The notes beneath the pieces were generated by a model, which saw only the letters and a list, made by a program, of their open reading frames with translations, did not search any database and was not told the origin of the DNA. Positions 34,932 to 43,377 of a DNA stretch of 64,000 nucleotides are shown in pieces. The DNA is from DASUCS01 sp041166745 (GTDB lineage: Bacteria > Actinomycetota > Acidimicrobiia > Acidimicrobiales > JACDCH01). The DNA lies in contig JBEEGH010000034.1 of the NCBI GenBank assembly GCA_041166745.1, forward strand, positions 254,591-318,590. Reading direction: 5' to 3'. Position numbers and translations under genes: made by a program. How positions within the stretch are numbered: position 1 is the first letter of the stretch; every line of letters starts with the position of its first letter.

Positions 34932-37003
34932 CGGTCGGAACGAACCTCGCGAACCGATGCCAGTTCTTGCAGGCGCAGGTGTGTGTCGTTCCCATCGACC
35001 GTCGGCACCTTCGACCATGCGCCATCGGGGCCCAACGTCCACGCGAGCACGTCGTCGGCCAAGTTCACCTCGAGGATCTGCCGCAATCGCGCCTGCAGCG
35101 GGTCGTCATCCACCTCGACCATCGCCTCGACGCGACGGTCGAGGTTGCGGGGCATCCAGTCGGCGGATCCGATGTAGTACGCGGCCGAACGAGGGCCGTT
35201 GCCGTTGCTGAACTCGAAGATGCGGGAGTGCTCGAGATACCGACCCACGATCGAGGTCACGCGGATGTTGTCGGACAACCCCGGAACGCCGGGACGGAGG
35301 CAACACATCCCGCGCACGACCATGTCGATGTGCACACCCGCCTGCGACGCGGTGTAGAGCGCCTCGATCATGTCGGGGTCGACGAGGCTGTTGATCTTCG
35401 CTCGGATGCGCCCGCTCCCGGGCCGTTCCGTCGCCGCCTTCGCCTCGTTGAGGATGAGCTCTTTCATACGCGGTCGCAGCGAATGGGGGGCAACGAGCAA
35501 CTTCTGGTACCGCACGTTGCGGCCATAGCCGGTCAGATAGTTGAAGAGGTGCGAGAGATCGGCACCGATCTCGTCGTCCGACGTGAACAAGCCGAGATCC
35601 TCGTACAGCTTGGCGGTGGTCGAGTTGTAGTTGCCAGTGCCGATGTGCACGTACCGGCGGATGCCATCGGGTTCATCGCGGACGACCAATGCCGTCTTGG
35701 TGTGCGTCTTCAAACCGACGAGCCCGTACACGACGTGCACGCCCGCCTCTTCGAGCGACTTGGCCCATTCGATGTTTGCCTGCTCGTCGCCGCGCGCCTT
35801 GAGCTCGACGAGCGCAGCCACCTGCTTGCCGCGCTCCGCCGCACGAATGAGGTAACGAACGATGGGGCTGTCGCCCGATGTGCGGTACAGCGTGAGTTTG
35901 ATGGCCAGCACCTGCGGATCGACAGCTGCTTGTCGAACGAATTCCTCCACGCTCGCCGCGAAGCTCTCGTACGGATGGTGCACGAGCACGTCGCGCTCGC
36001 GGAGCACGCTGAACACGTCGACCCGCTCGTCTTCGTCGACCACGAACGCCGCGGGCGTGACCGACGTGTACACGGGATCCTTGAGATCCGGACGGTCCAG
36101 GGCGTGCACCGCCATCAGACCCCCGAGGTCGAGCGGCGCGACCGTGAGGTAAATGTCGTCGTCCTCGAGATCGAGCTCTCGTTGGAGCAGATCGCGCACC
36201 ACGTCGGTCGTGTCGGCATCGAATTCCAAGCGAACCGCGCGGCGGAACCGGCGACGGCGCAGCTCGAACTCCACGGCCGCGAGCAGGTCGTCGGCCTCTT
36301 CCTCTTCGAGAGTGAGGTCGGCATTGCGGGTGACGCGGAAGGCGTAGTCGTCGACGACCTCCATGCCGGGGAAGAGCTGCGGGAGGTGGGCGCCGATCAC
36401 CTGCTCGAGGGGCACGAAGCGCTCGCCGTCGGGCAGGACGAGGAAGCGCGGCAACAACGGCGGCACCTTGACGCGAGCGAAGCGTCGTTGCGCCGTGACG
36501 GGATCGCGCACGAGCACCGCAAGGTTCAACGACAGGTGCGAGATGTAGGGGAATGGGTGGCTGGGATCGACGGCGAGCGGTGTGAGCACGGGGAAGATGC
36601 GTTCCTCGAAGACCTCGTCGAGCGCCTTCACGTCCTCCTCGTCGAGCTCGGAGTACGAGCTGAAGATGATGCCGACACGGGCCAACGCAGGACACAACTG
36701 CTCCAAGAAGATGCGCTCGGCCTGCTGCGTCTGCTCTTCGACGCGATCGCGGATTTCGAGCAGCTGTTGCGCCGGGGTTCGCCCGTCGGGTGTCGGGGCG
36801 ACGATCCCCGCGGCCACCTGATCCTTCAGGCCGGCGACGCGAACCTGGAAGAACTCGTCGGTGTTCTGACTGAAGATCGCGAGGAACTTGGCTCGTTCGA
36901 GCAGTGGGACGTCGTCGCGCTCCGCCAAGGCGAGCACCCGTGCATTGAAGTCCAGCCACGACAGCTCACGGTTGAGCAGCCGGGCGTCGATCTGGTCGGG
37001 CAC
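34928..37003 (-). CDS. ppk: Polyphosphate kinase 1
   Basis: 691 residues, the normal PPK1 length. The N-terminal domain is RELSWLDFNARVLALA, and FSQNTDEFFQVRVAGL follows. The C-terminal PLD-like domains carry the autophosphorylated-histidine region YVHIGTGNYNSTTAK and the later YIGSADWMPRNLDRRVE. It polymerises the gamma-phosphate of ATP into polyphosphate. It is the first gene of the phosphate cluster, linking phosphate import with storage. Confidence 0.97.
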   Translation of the reverse strand: MPDQIDARLLNRELSWLDFNARVLALAERDDVPLLERAKFLAIFSQNTDEFFQVRVAGLKDQVAAGIVAPTPDGRTPAQQLLEIRDRVEEQTQQAERIFLEQLCPALARVGIIFSSYSELDEEDVKALDEVFEERIFPVLTPLAVDPSHPFPYISHLSLNLAVLVRDPVTAQRRFARVKVPPLLPRFLVLPDGERFVPLEQVIGAHLPQLFPGMEVVDDYAFRVTRNADLTLEEEEADDLLAAVEFELRRRRFRRAVRLEFDADTTDVVRDLLQRELDLEDDDIYLTVAPLDLGGLMAVHALDRPDLKDPVYTSVTPAAFVVDEDERVDVFSVLRERDVLVHHPYESFAASVEEFVRQAAVDPQVLAIKLTLYRTSGDSPIVRYLIRAAERGKQVAALVELKARGDEQANIEWAKSLEEAGVHVVYGLVGLKTHTKTALVVRDEPDGIRRYVHIGTGNYNSTTAKLYEDLGLFTSDDEIGADLSHLFNYLTGYGRNVRYQKLLVAPHSLRPRMKELILNEAKAATERPGSGRIRAKINSLVDPDMIEALYTASQAGVHIDMVVRGMCCLRPGVPGLSDNIRVTSIVGRYLEHSRIFEFSNGNGPRSAAYYIGSADWMPRNLDRRVEAMVEVDDDPLQARLRQILEVNLADDVLAWTLGPDGAWSKVPTVDGNDTHLRLQELASVREVRSDR

Positions 37004-37032
37004 TCGTCCAGGTTACTGGTGGGTGCCAGCGG

Positions 37033-37317
37033 CTATTCGGGCTCGTCGTCGTCTGGAAGGCCGAGATCCCAGTCCAGGATCAGACGCTCACGCTCGGCGT
37101 CGCGCACGACCCGCTCTCGATTCCGGCGGAACTGGGGATCGTGGGGCGGGAGCAACTCGAGCCTCGCCATGACCCGGGCCCGGAACTCGTCGATGATGGC
37201 CCGGTCACCGAAGTCGGAGTGCACTTCCCAGTGGGGCGCGACCGGACCGAGGTAGATCACCCGGACGTGTCCGCGAGGTGGCTCGTTGACCTCTGGTTCG
37301 GCGTTGGCCATCGACAT
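37033..37317 (-). CDS. Small hypothetical protein upstream of ppk
   Basis: 94 residues with a beta strand start (HVRVIYLGPVAPHWEVHSDFGD), then helices with many Arg and Glu, and an acidic end (PDDDEPE). It begins MSMANAEPE. An ATG two codons later is equally good. It precedes ppk by 29 bases on the same strand and may open the phosphate cluster transcript. The family was not recognised. Confidence 0.65.
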   Translation of the reverse strand: MSMANAEPEVNEPPRGHVRVIYLGPVAPHWEVHSDFGDRAIIDEFRARVMARLELLPPHDPQFRRNRERVVRDAERERLILDWDLGLPDDDEPE

Positions 37318-37468
37318 GAGGGCGCAACTCTAGTGGCGCGACCCGCCGGCCCCTAACCGTGTCTTGACCTCCTCCTTACCCCCCGTCGTGTCCACTACCG
37401 ATGGAATTCTCGTCCCCCTGGGAACCAATTCGGGCTTGGTTCCGTAGAACACAACGATCGGAGGTCGG

Positions 37469-37711
37469 ATGGAGACGAAGTGGATGCAGCGGGGGCTGTG
37501 CCGAGAGATCCCGCCGGCGACGTTCTTCCCCAGCGATGGGGTCGGCGTGGAGATCGCCCGCCGCATCTGTGCCACGTGTCCCGTCCAGGAGCCGTGCCTC
37601 GAGTACGCCCTCGCCCAGCGCATCGACCACGGCGTGTGGGGCGGCTGCTCTGAGCGAGAGCGGCGCCGCATCCTCAAGCGCCGCCGAGTCGCCGCCGCTA
37701 CCGCAAGCTGA
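37469..37711 (+). CDS. WhiB-family iron-sulfur regulator (first copy)
   Basis: 80 residues. The four cluster cysteines C11, C34, C37 and C43 (CATCPVQEPC) bind a [4Fe-4S] cluster, and the GVWGG turn and the basic tail RERRRILKRRR bind DNA with the sigma factor. It has an unusually short N-terminus. It has about 150 bases of upstream non-coding DNA, so it is probably transcribed alone. Its 3' end overlaps the convergent anti-sigma gene by 14 bases. Confidence 0.95.
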   Translation: METKWMQRGLCREIPPATFFPSDGVGVEIARRICATCPVQEPCLEYALAQRIDHGVWGGCSERERRRILKRRRVAAATAS

Positions 37712-38339
37712 ACGCGTCGATCACGGTTGCGGCCGCGTCCCGCAACCGATCGAGCGGCGAGCGGTCGCTCTGGTCGCCGACCTCCCGAGCCGCCTGCTCG
37801 AGTTGGTCGATCGAGACATCCCCTACGACCATCACGGTCGAACCCTCGCTCTCGTAGACGAGCGCCTTCGTTCCGGCAGTGTCCGTTGTTTCCCACGGCC
37901 GTCCCGGCAGACCTGGTATCGCTCGGCGTAGGCCGTTCTTCAGCTGCGACCAGTCGACCGCAGTCGGCAGGATGGACACCTCGATCCGCTTCGAATTCAG
38001 CAACGACGCACGGGCGGCGTCGACCGGGGGCGCAGCTTGCGTTCGCTCCGGGGTCACCGCGAATCCCAGCACGACGATCCAAACGGCGGCGACGGCCGCG
38101 GCAGAACCAGCGGTCATCCACCGCGGTCGGCGTGGCGCGCGCACCAGCCGTTCGTAGAACCCGAACGGAGGGTCGACGGCCGGCGCTGACCGCAATGCGC
38201 TGCGCACCGCGCGCGTTCGTTCGAGCTCTGCCCGGCAGAGGTCGCAGTCCGCGAGATGCGCGTGCACCGCGGCGGTCTCGTCGGCCGTGAGCTCACCGTC
38301 GAGATGTGCGCTCAGCAGCTCTTGGAGGTGCTCCGTCAC
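37698..38339 (-). CDS. Zinc-binding anti-sigma factor with one membrane helix
   Basis: 213 residues from a GTG overlapping the sigma factor stop. The N-terminal ZAS domain carries H28-x3-C32-x2-C35 (HLADCDLC). One membrane helix follows (about 90-112, AGSAAAVAAVWIVVLGFAV). The outer domain has VSILPTAVDW and YESEGSTVMVVGDVS. It should hold the ECF sigma factor at the membrane until a redox or envelope signal releases it. Confidence 0.88.
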   Translation of the reverse strand: MTEHLQELLSAHLDGELTADETAAVHAHLADCDLCRAELERTRAVRSALRSAPAVDPPFGFYERLVRAPRRPRWMTAGSAAAVAAVWIVVLGFAVTPERTQAAPPVDAARASLLNSKRIEVSILPTAVDWSQLKNGLRRAIPGLPGRPWETTDTAGTKALVYESEGSTVMVVGDVSIDQLEQAAREVGDQSDRSPLDRLRDAAATVIDAFSLR

Positions 38340-38833
38340 GACACCAACACCTCGCGGAGTTGGGAACGGCCCCGATGGATGCGGCTGCGCACCGTGCCGA
38401 TCGGCACCGACAGCGACGCGGCGATCTCGTCGTACGTCAGCCCGACCACGTCGCACAACACGACCGCGACGCGGTACTCGTCTGGCAAGGAGCGCAAGGC
38501 ATCCTGCAGATCGTCGGGCAGTTGTTCTGTCGCGATCACTTCGTCGGCGCTCGGGCCGCCGACGGCGACGCGTTCGATGTCGTCGCCCACGAGGTCGAGC
38601 GGCCGCCGCTTGCGGCGCCGGACGTCGTCGAGGAACGCATTGGTAGCAATCCGGCTCAACCAGCCCTCCATGGAGCCGGGCCGGTATGTGGCGAGACCTC
38701 GCTGCACCCGGACGAGTACCTCCTGCACCAGATCTTGCGCGTCGTGATGACTCCCGGTGAGCCTGTAGGCCACCGTGTAGAGGAACCGCCCGTACTCGCG
38801 GGCAACGTGATCCCAGGTGGGCGGGTCCGTCAC
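38336..38833 (-). CDS. ECF-type RNA polymerase sigma factor
   Basis: 165 residues from the GTG at 38833 (a longer frame to 38902 is possible but runs into the divergent gene's start region). Sigma region 2 is FLYTVAYRLTGSHHDAQDLVQEVLVRV. Region 4 is LRSLPDEYRVAVVLCDVVGLTYDEIA followed by GTVRSRIHRGRSQLRE. It directs RNA polymerase to stress promoters and is paired with the zinc anti-sigma factor. Confidence 0.93.
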   Translation of the reverse strand: MTDPPTWDHVAREYGRFLYTVAYRLTGSHHDAQDLVQEVLVRVQRGLATYRPGSMEGWLSRIATNAFLDDVRRRKRRPLDLVGDDIERVAVGGPSADEVIATEQLPDDLQDALRSLPDEYRVAVVLCDVVGLTYDEIAASLSVPIGTVRSRIHRGRSQLREVLVS

Positions 38834-38906
38834 GACAACGTCTGGCTCCCGGTGAAGGTTCCCACTCGCGGGCGGAGCGTACTGCGACGTGGGAAGGTGC
38901 ATCCCC

Positions 38907-39707
38907 GTGCTGGAGTGCGCCATCAACATCAGCGAGGGCCATGACGATCCTCGGTTGTGGGCAATCGTTTCCGCGGCCGGAAATGCCCTGCTCGACGTCC
39001 ACCGCGACGAGCACCACAACCGAGCGGTGCTCACGCTCGCGGGCGAAGGGGTGGAAGTGGCCGCCCAGGAGGTCGCGAGGGCATCCGTTGCGATTCTCGA
39101 CCTGTCGTGCCACGGCGGCGTCCATCCCCGCATCGGCGTGATCGATGTCGTGCCGTTCGCGCCGCTCGAGGGCTCGACGATGGACGACGCTCTCGCGGCC
39201 CGGGACGCGTTCGCTCGTTGGGCCGCTACCGAACTCGACCTTCCCTGCTTCTTCTACGGTCCCGAGCGCTCGCTCCCGGACGTGCGGCGAGGTGCGTTCG
39301 CGACCCTGGCGCCGGACACCGGTCCTCCGTCGCCGCATCCGACTGCGGGGGCGTGCGCCGTCGGCGCGCGCGAGGTGCTCGTCGCATACAACCTCTGGCT
39401 AGCGGCCAGCGACCTCACAACGGCCAAGGCGATCGCCGAGGCGATCCGCTCGCCGGCCGTTCGGGCCCTCGGCCTTCAGGTCGGCGACGCGGTGCAGGTG
39501 TCGTGCAACCTCATCGCCCCTCGCGAGGTCGGCCCCGCAGACGTGCACGATCTGGTCGCGAGTCGGGCGGACGTTTCGAGGGCCGAGCTCGTCGGACTGG
39601 TACCGCGCGACGTGCTGCTCGCCGTCCCGCGGGTTCGGTGGGACGCGCTCGACCTCAGTGAGGACGACACGATCGAAGCCCGGGTCGAGGCCTGTCTTCG
39701 GCGGTGA
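38907..39707 (+). CDS. Glutamate formiminotransferase-like protein
   Basis: 266 residues from GTG with a strong upstream GGGAAGG. The family start LECAINISEG matches LECVPNFSEG of FTCD. The catalytic-type segment HRDEHHNRAVLT, CHGGVHPRIGVIDVVPF and the C-terminal VQVSCNLIAP are present. In histidine degradation this enzyme moves a formimino group to tetrahydrofolate. The protein is shorter than usual and no hut genes are near, so the substrate may differ. Confidence 0.82.
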   Translation: MLECAINISEGHDDPRLWAIVSAAGNALLDVHRDEHHNRAVLTLAGEGVEVAAQEVARASVAILDLSCHGGVHPRIGVIDVVPFAPLEGSTMDDALAARDAFARWAATELDLPCFFYGPERSLPDVRRGAFATLAPDTGPPSPHPTAGACAVGAREVLVAYNLWLAASDLTTAKAIAEAIRSPAVRALGLQVGDAVQVSCNLIAPREVGPADVHDLVASRADVSRAELVGLVPRDVLLAVPRVRWDALDLSEDDTIEARVEACLRR

Positions 39708-39715
39708 CCCTCGGC

Positions 39716-40003
39716 TCAGGCGGTGGCGCCGGCGGCGGCCCGGCGGGCCAACGCACGCTGGCGGCGGATGCGGCGACGCTCACGCTCGCTCATCCCGCCC
39801 CAGATACCGAACTTCTCGCCGTTCGCGAGGGCGTACTCGAGGCACTCCTCCCGAACGACGCACCCGCGGCAGACCTCTTTGGCCTCCCGGGTGGATGCTC
39901 CCCGCTCCGGGAAGAACAGGTCCGGATCGACGCCGAGGCAGTTGGCGTAGTCCTGCCAAGAGCGGACTTCGACATCGGTCTCTGCTGCAGTGGAAATGCG
40001 CAT
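39716..40003 (-). CDS. WhiB-family iron-sulfur regulator (second copy, WhmD/WhiB2-like)
   Basis: 95 residues from the ATG at 40003. Cysteines C22, C45, C48 and C54 (CRGCVVREEC), the FGIWGG turn and the basic RERRRIRRQRALARR tail are complete. DPDLFFPERGA is typical of the WhiB2/WhmD group that controls division and septation. A longer N-terminus is possible but not conserved. It converges with the formiminotransferase gene. Confidence 0.95.
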   Translation of the reverse strand: MRISTAAETDVEVRSWQDYANCLGVDPDLFFPERGASTREAKEVCRGCVVREECLEYALANGEKFGIWGGMSERERRRIRRQRALARRAAAGATA

Positions 40004-40148
40004 GTCGGCCTCCTCGACCCGGATGGCGACCATGGCCCGCCTGGCCCCCACGTCGCAACGACCAGTGGTGGCATCGGGTCCAATACCACCTCTGTAACTA
40101 CACTGGTGTGATCTTGCCCGCTCGGTGCACTATCGCGCAAGGGGCAAC

Positions 40149-40658
40149 ATGTCCGATATGGACATTCAGCCCGTTCTGGCGGACATCACGACACTGGCCG
40201 TCGAGGCCATCGTGAACGCGGCCAACTCGTCGCTGCTGGGTGGAGGTGGGGTCGACGGCGCCATCCATCGGGCCGCCGGACCGGAGCTGTTGGCCGAGTG
40301 CCGCACGCTTGGCGGCTGCGACACGGGCGACGCAAAGGCGACAAACGGGTACCGCCTGCCGGCACGTTGGGTCATCCACACGGTGGGTCCGGTGTGGCAG
40401 GGGGGCGACGCCGGCGAGGCCGATCTGCTCGCGTCCTGCTACCGGCGATCACTCGAGGTGGCCGACGAGATCGGCGCGCGCACCATTGCCTTCCCGGCGA
40501 TCTCGACGGGGGTCTACGGCTACCCAAAGGCCGAAGCCGCACGCATCGCGGTTGCCTCACTCCGGAGAGCGTCGACACGGGTTACAAAGGCGTTGCTTGT
40601 TGCCTTCGACCGCCCCACGGAGCAGTTGTATGAGGTACACATCCAGGACGCTCAGTGA
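40149..40658 (+). CDS. Macrodomain protein (YmdB-type ADP-ribose hydrolase)
   Basis: 169 residues from ATG 40149 (40158 also possible). The macrodomain motifs are AIVNAANSSLLGGGGVDGAIH (ADP-ribose loop) and IAFPAISTGVYGYPKAEAA (second loop). These are typical of O-acetyl-ADP-ribose deacetylases and ADP-ribosyl-glutamate or -aspartate hydrolases. No ADP-ribosyltransferase is nearby. It is followed by a lipoprotein gene on the same strand. Confidence 0.92.
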   Translation: MSDMDIQPVLADITTLAVEAIVNAANSSLLGGGGVDGAIHRAAGPELLAECRTLGGCDTGDAKATNGYRLPARWVIHTVGPVWQGGDAGEADLLASCYRRSLEVADEIGARTIAFPAISTGVYGYPKAEAARIAVASLRRASTRVTKALLVAFDRPTEQLYEVHIQDAQ

Positions 40659-40731
40659 CGCCAGCGACGCAGTGCGCGAGCTGGTCTTTCGGCCTATATA
40701 CGCAGGTCACGCAATCGGATTGGATCACGCC

Positions 40732-41259
40732 ATGTTCATGCGTCGAATCGCAACAGCAGCCGTGCTGCTCGTGCTGTTCGGCGCGGGGTGCGCGAGTCAC
40801 GGCGGCACCAGCGTCGCCGCCGGACCCGACGCTGCGGCCGTCGTCCCTGCCGCGGCGGTCATCGAATCGACGACCACCACCACGGCGACCACGCCCCCAC
40901 CGGACACGGCGCCTGAGCCGGCCTCGGCTGCGCCGACGCCAGTGGTGAACCCCAAGCCGACGCCTACCCCTGCGCCTGCGGCGATCGAAGTCGACTACCA
41001 ACCGCAGAACGACGCCACGGCAACAGCCACGCTCACGGGCCCGAACGGTTCACACGCCAAGTCGCTGGACAGCGGTGCGGCGGTGTTCGGCGGCCTGCCT
41101 GCCGGCACGTACTCGGTCACCATCACGATCGACACCCCGTCGGGTGATCCGACCGTCGGTGCCGCTCGCCAGATCATCAAGGGCGGCAACGTCCACGTCG
41201 AGCCCGGTGAGCATGGGGTCATCAGCTGCGACGACAGCGGCTGCACGGGAGCGCTCTAG
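40732..41259 (+). CDS. Small lipoprotein with Thr/Pro-rich linker and beta domain
   Basis: 175 residues. The signal peptide has the lipobox LFGAGC. A Thr/Pro/Ala linker (ESTTTTTATTPPPD and following) spans the cell wall. A C-terminal beta-sandwich-like domain (ATATLTGPNGSH, GLPAGTYSVTI) recalls carboxypeptidase-regulatory or SpaA-like folds. Two Cys at the end may form a disulfide (SCDDSGC). Function unknown. An intrinsic terminator follows. Confidence 0.8.
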   Translation: MFMRRIATAAVLLVLFGAGCASHGGTSVAAGPDAAAVVPAAAVIESTTTTTATTPPPDTAPEPASAAPTPVVNPKPTPTPAPAAIEVDYQPQNDATATATLTGPNGSHAKSLDSGAAVFGGLPAGTYSVTITIDTPSGDPTVGAARQIIKGGNVHVEPGEHGVISCDDSGCTGAL

Positions 41260-41291
41260 GCGAGGAACTCCGCTGGAGGGAGTTTGGTGAC

Positions 41292-41317
41292 GGGGCCGCC
41301 CCTCTGGGTGCGGCCCC
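41292..41317. terminator. Strong hairpin terminator between convergent genes
   Basis: GGGGCCGC (41292-41299) pairs with GCGGCCCC (41310-41317). Inner CCC/GGG pairs extend the stem around TCT. It sits 32 bases after the lipoprotein stop and 6 bases before the end of the VWA gene, so it may serve both. A U tract is weak. Confidence 0.7.
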
Positions 41318-41323
41318 TCCCAA

Positions 41324-43366
41324 TTATCGGGCCCGGGTGCTGGCGCCTCGGCGTTGGGTGCGGTGCTCGACGAAGTCCACGAGGACGTAGTCGCCGAGGG
41401 TCTCCGGAGTCGTGAAGAAGGCGCGGCCGCCGTTCATGTGCGTGAGCTTCTCGACGAACGCCTTCAGGTAACTCGTGGCGTCGAGCATGAACGTGTTGAT
41501 GCGAACGTCCTCACGCGTGCACCGAGCGACTTCTCGCAGGGTCGCGTCGACGGTCTCGCGCACCGGCGGGTAGCTGAAGAACGGCTCGGTCATGCCCGGC
41601 TCGAAGTGGGCCGTCGGTTCGCCGTCGGTGATCATGATGATCTGCTTCGTGCCGCCCTGCCGTGCGAGCAGCCGGCGACTCAACATGAACCCGTGCTGCA
41701 TGTTCGTGCCGTACACGAAGTCCCAAGACACCTCGGGAAGGTCTTCGGGCTTGAGCTCGCGCGCCACCGACGAAAAGCCGACGATGCCGAGGTAGTCGCG
41801 GGGGAACTGCGACGAGATCAACGAATGCAGCGCCATCGCGACCTTCTTGGCGGCGAGGAAGTTGTCGCGCATCGGCATCGAGAGCGACAGGTCGAGCATC
41901 AGCACCGTGCTTGTCTTCGTGAGGTGCTCGGTGCGCTCGATTTCGAAGTCGTCGGGCTGCAGGTGCACGGGCGTGCCGCGGCCCGCGCGCTGGATCGCGT
42001 TGCGCACCGTGCGCTCGATGTGCAGGTTGAACGGATCGCCGAACTCATACGGCTTGGTTTCGTACGCCCGCTCGTGACCCGCACCCGTTCGTTCGAGCTC
42101 GTGTGAGCCCATGCGGTCGCGACTCAGCTTCTTGAACAGATCGTTGAGCGCGTTCGAACCGATCTTGCGGATGCCCCGCGGCGTGAGCTCGTAACGGCCC
42201 TCGCGGTTCTCGATGAGACCGGCCTCCTCGAGCATCTTGGCCAGCTCGCTCATGCGCTCGAGGCTGTGGGCGGCATCGTCGCCGAGCAGCTCGCGGGCCC
42301 GCTCGGTGTCGACCTCGGCGAGCGCGCCCGGGCTCGTCGCGCCCCGCAGCAGGTTCTCGAGCTGGTCCATGTCGCCGAGGTCTTGCATGAGGCCCGCAGC
42401 CTCGGCGAACCCGAGCGGATCCTGGCCTTGGAAGTTGTATTTGCGATCCCAGCCCATCTGCGGGAACAGCGACTGCAGGTTGCTCGAGAGCTGCTCGACC
42501 TGCCATCGCAGATCCATGTCCTCGAGCAGCTGCTCGGAGAGACCCTGGAGCTGCGCCCGCTGCTCGGGCGTCATCGAGTTGAGCATCGCCTGCATCGCCG
42601 CCATGCGTTGCGCCATGATCTCGAGGAGCTCGTCGAGCGTCTGCGGGTTCTCGGGGAAGAAGTCGGCGTAGCGATCCATGAACTGTTCGAACGCCGGCTG
42701 TGTGTCTTCACCGCGCTCGCGCATCTCGAGCAGCTGGTTGAGCTCAGCGAACATGTCCTTCATTCGCTGCATGTCCTCGGGCGACACGTCCTGCATCGCA
42801 CCCGACATCTGGTTGAAGTAGCTCTTCACCAACTCTTCGCGGAGCTGCTCCATCAGCTGCTCGAACTTCTCGCGCGCCTCGGAAGAGGTGAACTCGTACT
42901 CTGACAGTTCGCGCACCTGGCCCGCGAGGTCGGGCGGGAGCATGTCGAGTTGCAGGTTCTTGTCCTGGACGACTTGATCAGTGATCTCCTGCCGGCGTTG
43001 GTCGCCGGACTGCTGGGCTTCCTGCCCGAGCTCGTCGAGGCCCTTGCGTTCCAACTCGACGACATCGCGAAGCTCTTGTGCGATGTCGTCGTAGACACCG
43101 CCGAGGTCGTACTTCTCGAGCTCATCGCGCCGGCGGCGACGCAGCTTCTCCATGAGCTCACGCATTCCCTGAACGCGCTCGTCGTTGCGATCACGGAAGC
43201 CGGACTGCATGAGCCGGCGCAATGCGGCGTTCAGATCTCCGTGGTACAGCAGATCGTCGGTGATCTCACCGAAGACCGAGTCCGCATCGATGTCGAAGCC
43301 TGTCTGCGAGCCATCCCACTTCGAGTAGCGGAACTGCGGGACGGCTTTGCGATGCCAGAAGGCCAT
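41324..43366 (-). CDS. VWA-domain protein, partner of the MoxR-type ATPase
   Basis: 680 residues. A long Met/Gln/Glu-rich helical region (about 60-400) precedes a winged-helix-like segment (LTPRGIRKIGSNAL). A C-terminal von Willebrand A domain has the MIDAS motif DLSLSMPM, later Thr/Gly (YGTN) and Asp (ITDGEPTAH). This is the magnesium-chelatase D/CoxE-like partner class of MoxR ATPases, which remodel or metallate client proteins. The AAA+ partner gene lies 2.5 kb away, separated by a membrane protein and a glycosidase gene. Confidence 0.88.
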   Translation of the reverse strand: MAFWHRKAVPQFRYSKWDGSQTGFDIDADSVFGEITDDLLYHGDLNAALRRLMQSGFRDRNDERVQGMRELMEKLRRRRRDELEKYDLGGVYDDIAQELRDVVELERKGLDELGQEAQQSGDQRRQEITDQVVQDKNLQLDMLPPDLAGQVRELSEYEFTSSEAREKFEQLMEQLREELVKSYFNQMSGAMQDVSPEDMQRMKDMFAELNQLLEMRERGEDTQPAFEQFMDRYADFFPENPQTLDELLEIMAQRMAAMQAMLNSMTPEQRAQLQGLSEQLLEDMDLRWQVEQLSSNLQSLFPQMGWDRKYNFQGQDPLGFAEAAGLMQDLGDMDQLENLLRGATSPGALAEVDTERARELLGDDAAHSLERMSELAKMLEEAGLIENREGRYELTPRGIRKIGSNALNDLFKKLSRDRMGSHELERTGAGHERAYETKPYEFGDPFNLHIERTVRNAIQRAGRGTPVHLQPDDFEIERTEHLTKTSTVLMLDLSLSMPMRDNFLAAKKVAMALHSLISSQFPRDYLGIVGFSSVARELKPEDLPEVSWDFVYGTNMQHGFMLSRRLLARQGGTKQIIMITDGEPTAHFEPGMTEPFFSYPPVRETVDATLREVARCTREDVRINTFMLDATSYLKAFVEKLTHMNGGRAFFTTPETLGDYVLVDFVEHRTQRRGASTRAR

Positions 43367-43377
43367 TGGCGGCCACG

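Noticed and set aside
34967..37255. 762-residue plus-strand frame over ppk
   Set aside because: Shadow of ppk: the translation is Arg/Val/Asp-rich without motifs, while the minus strand has a complete PPK1.
40691..40700. TATATA-containing segment as a -10 promoter of the lipoprotein gene
   Set aside because: Plausible AT-rich box, but there is no -35 box and the spacing to the ATG is not diagnostic.
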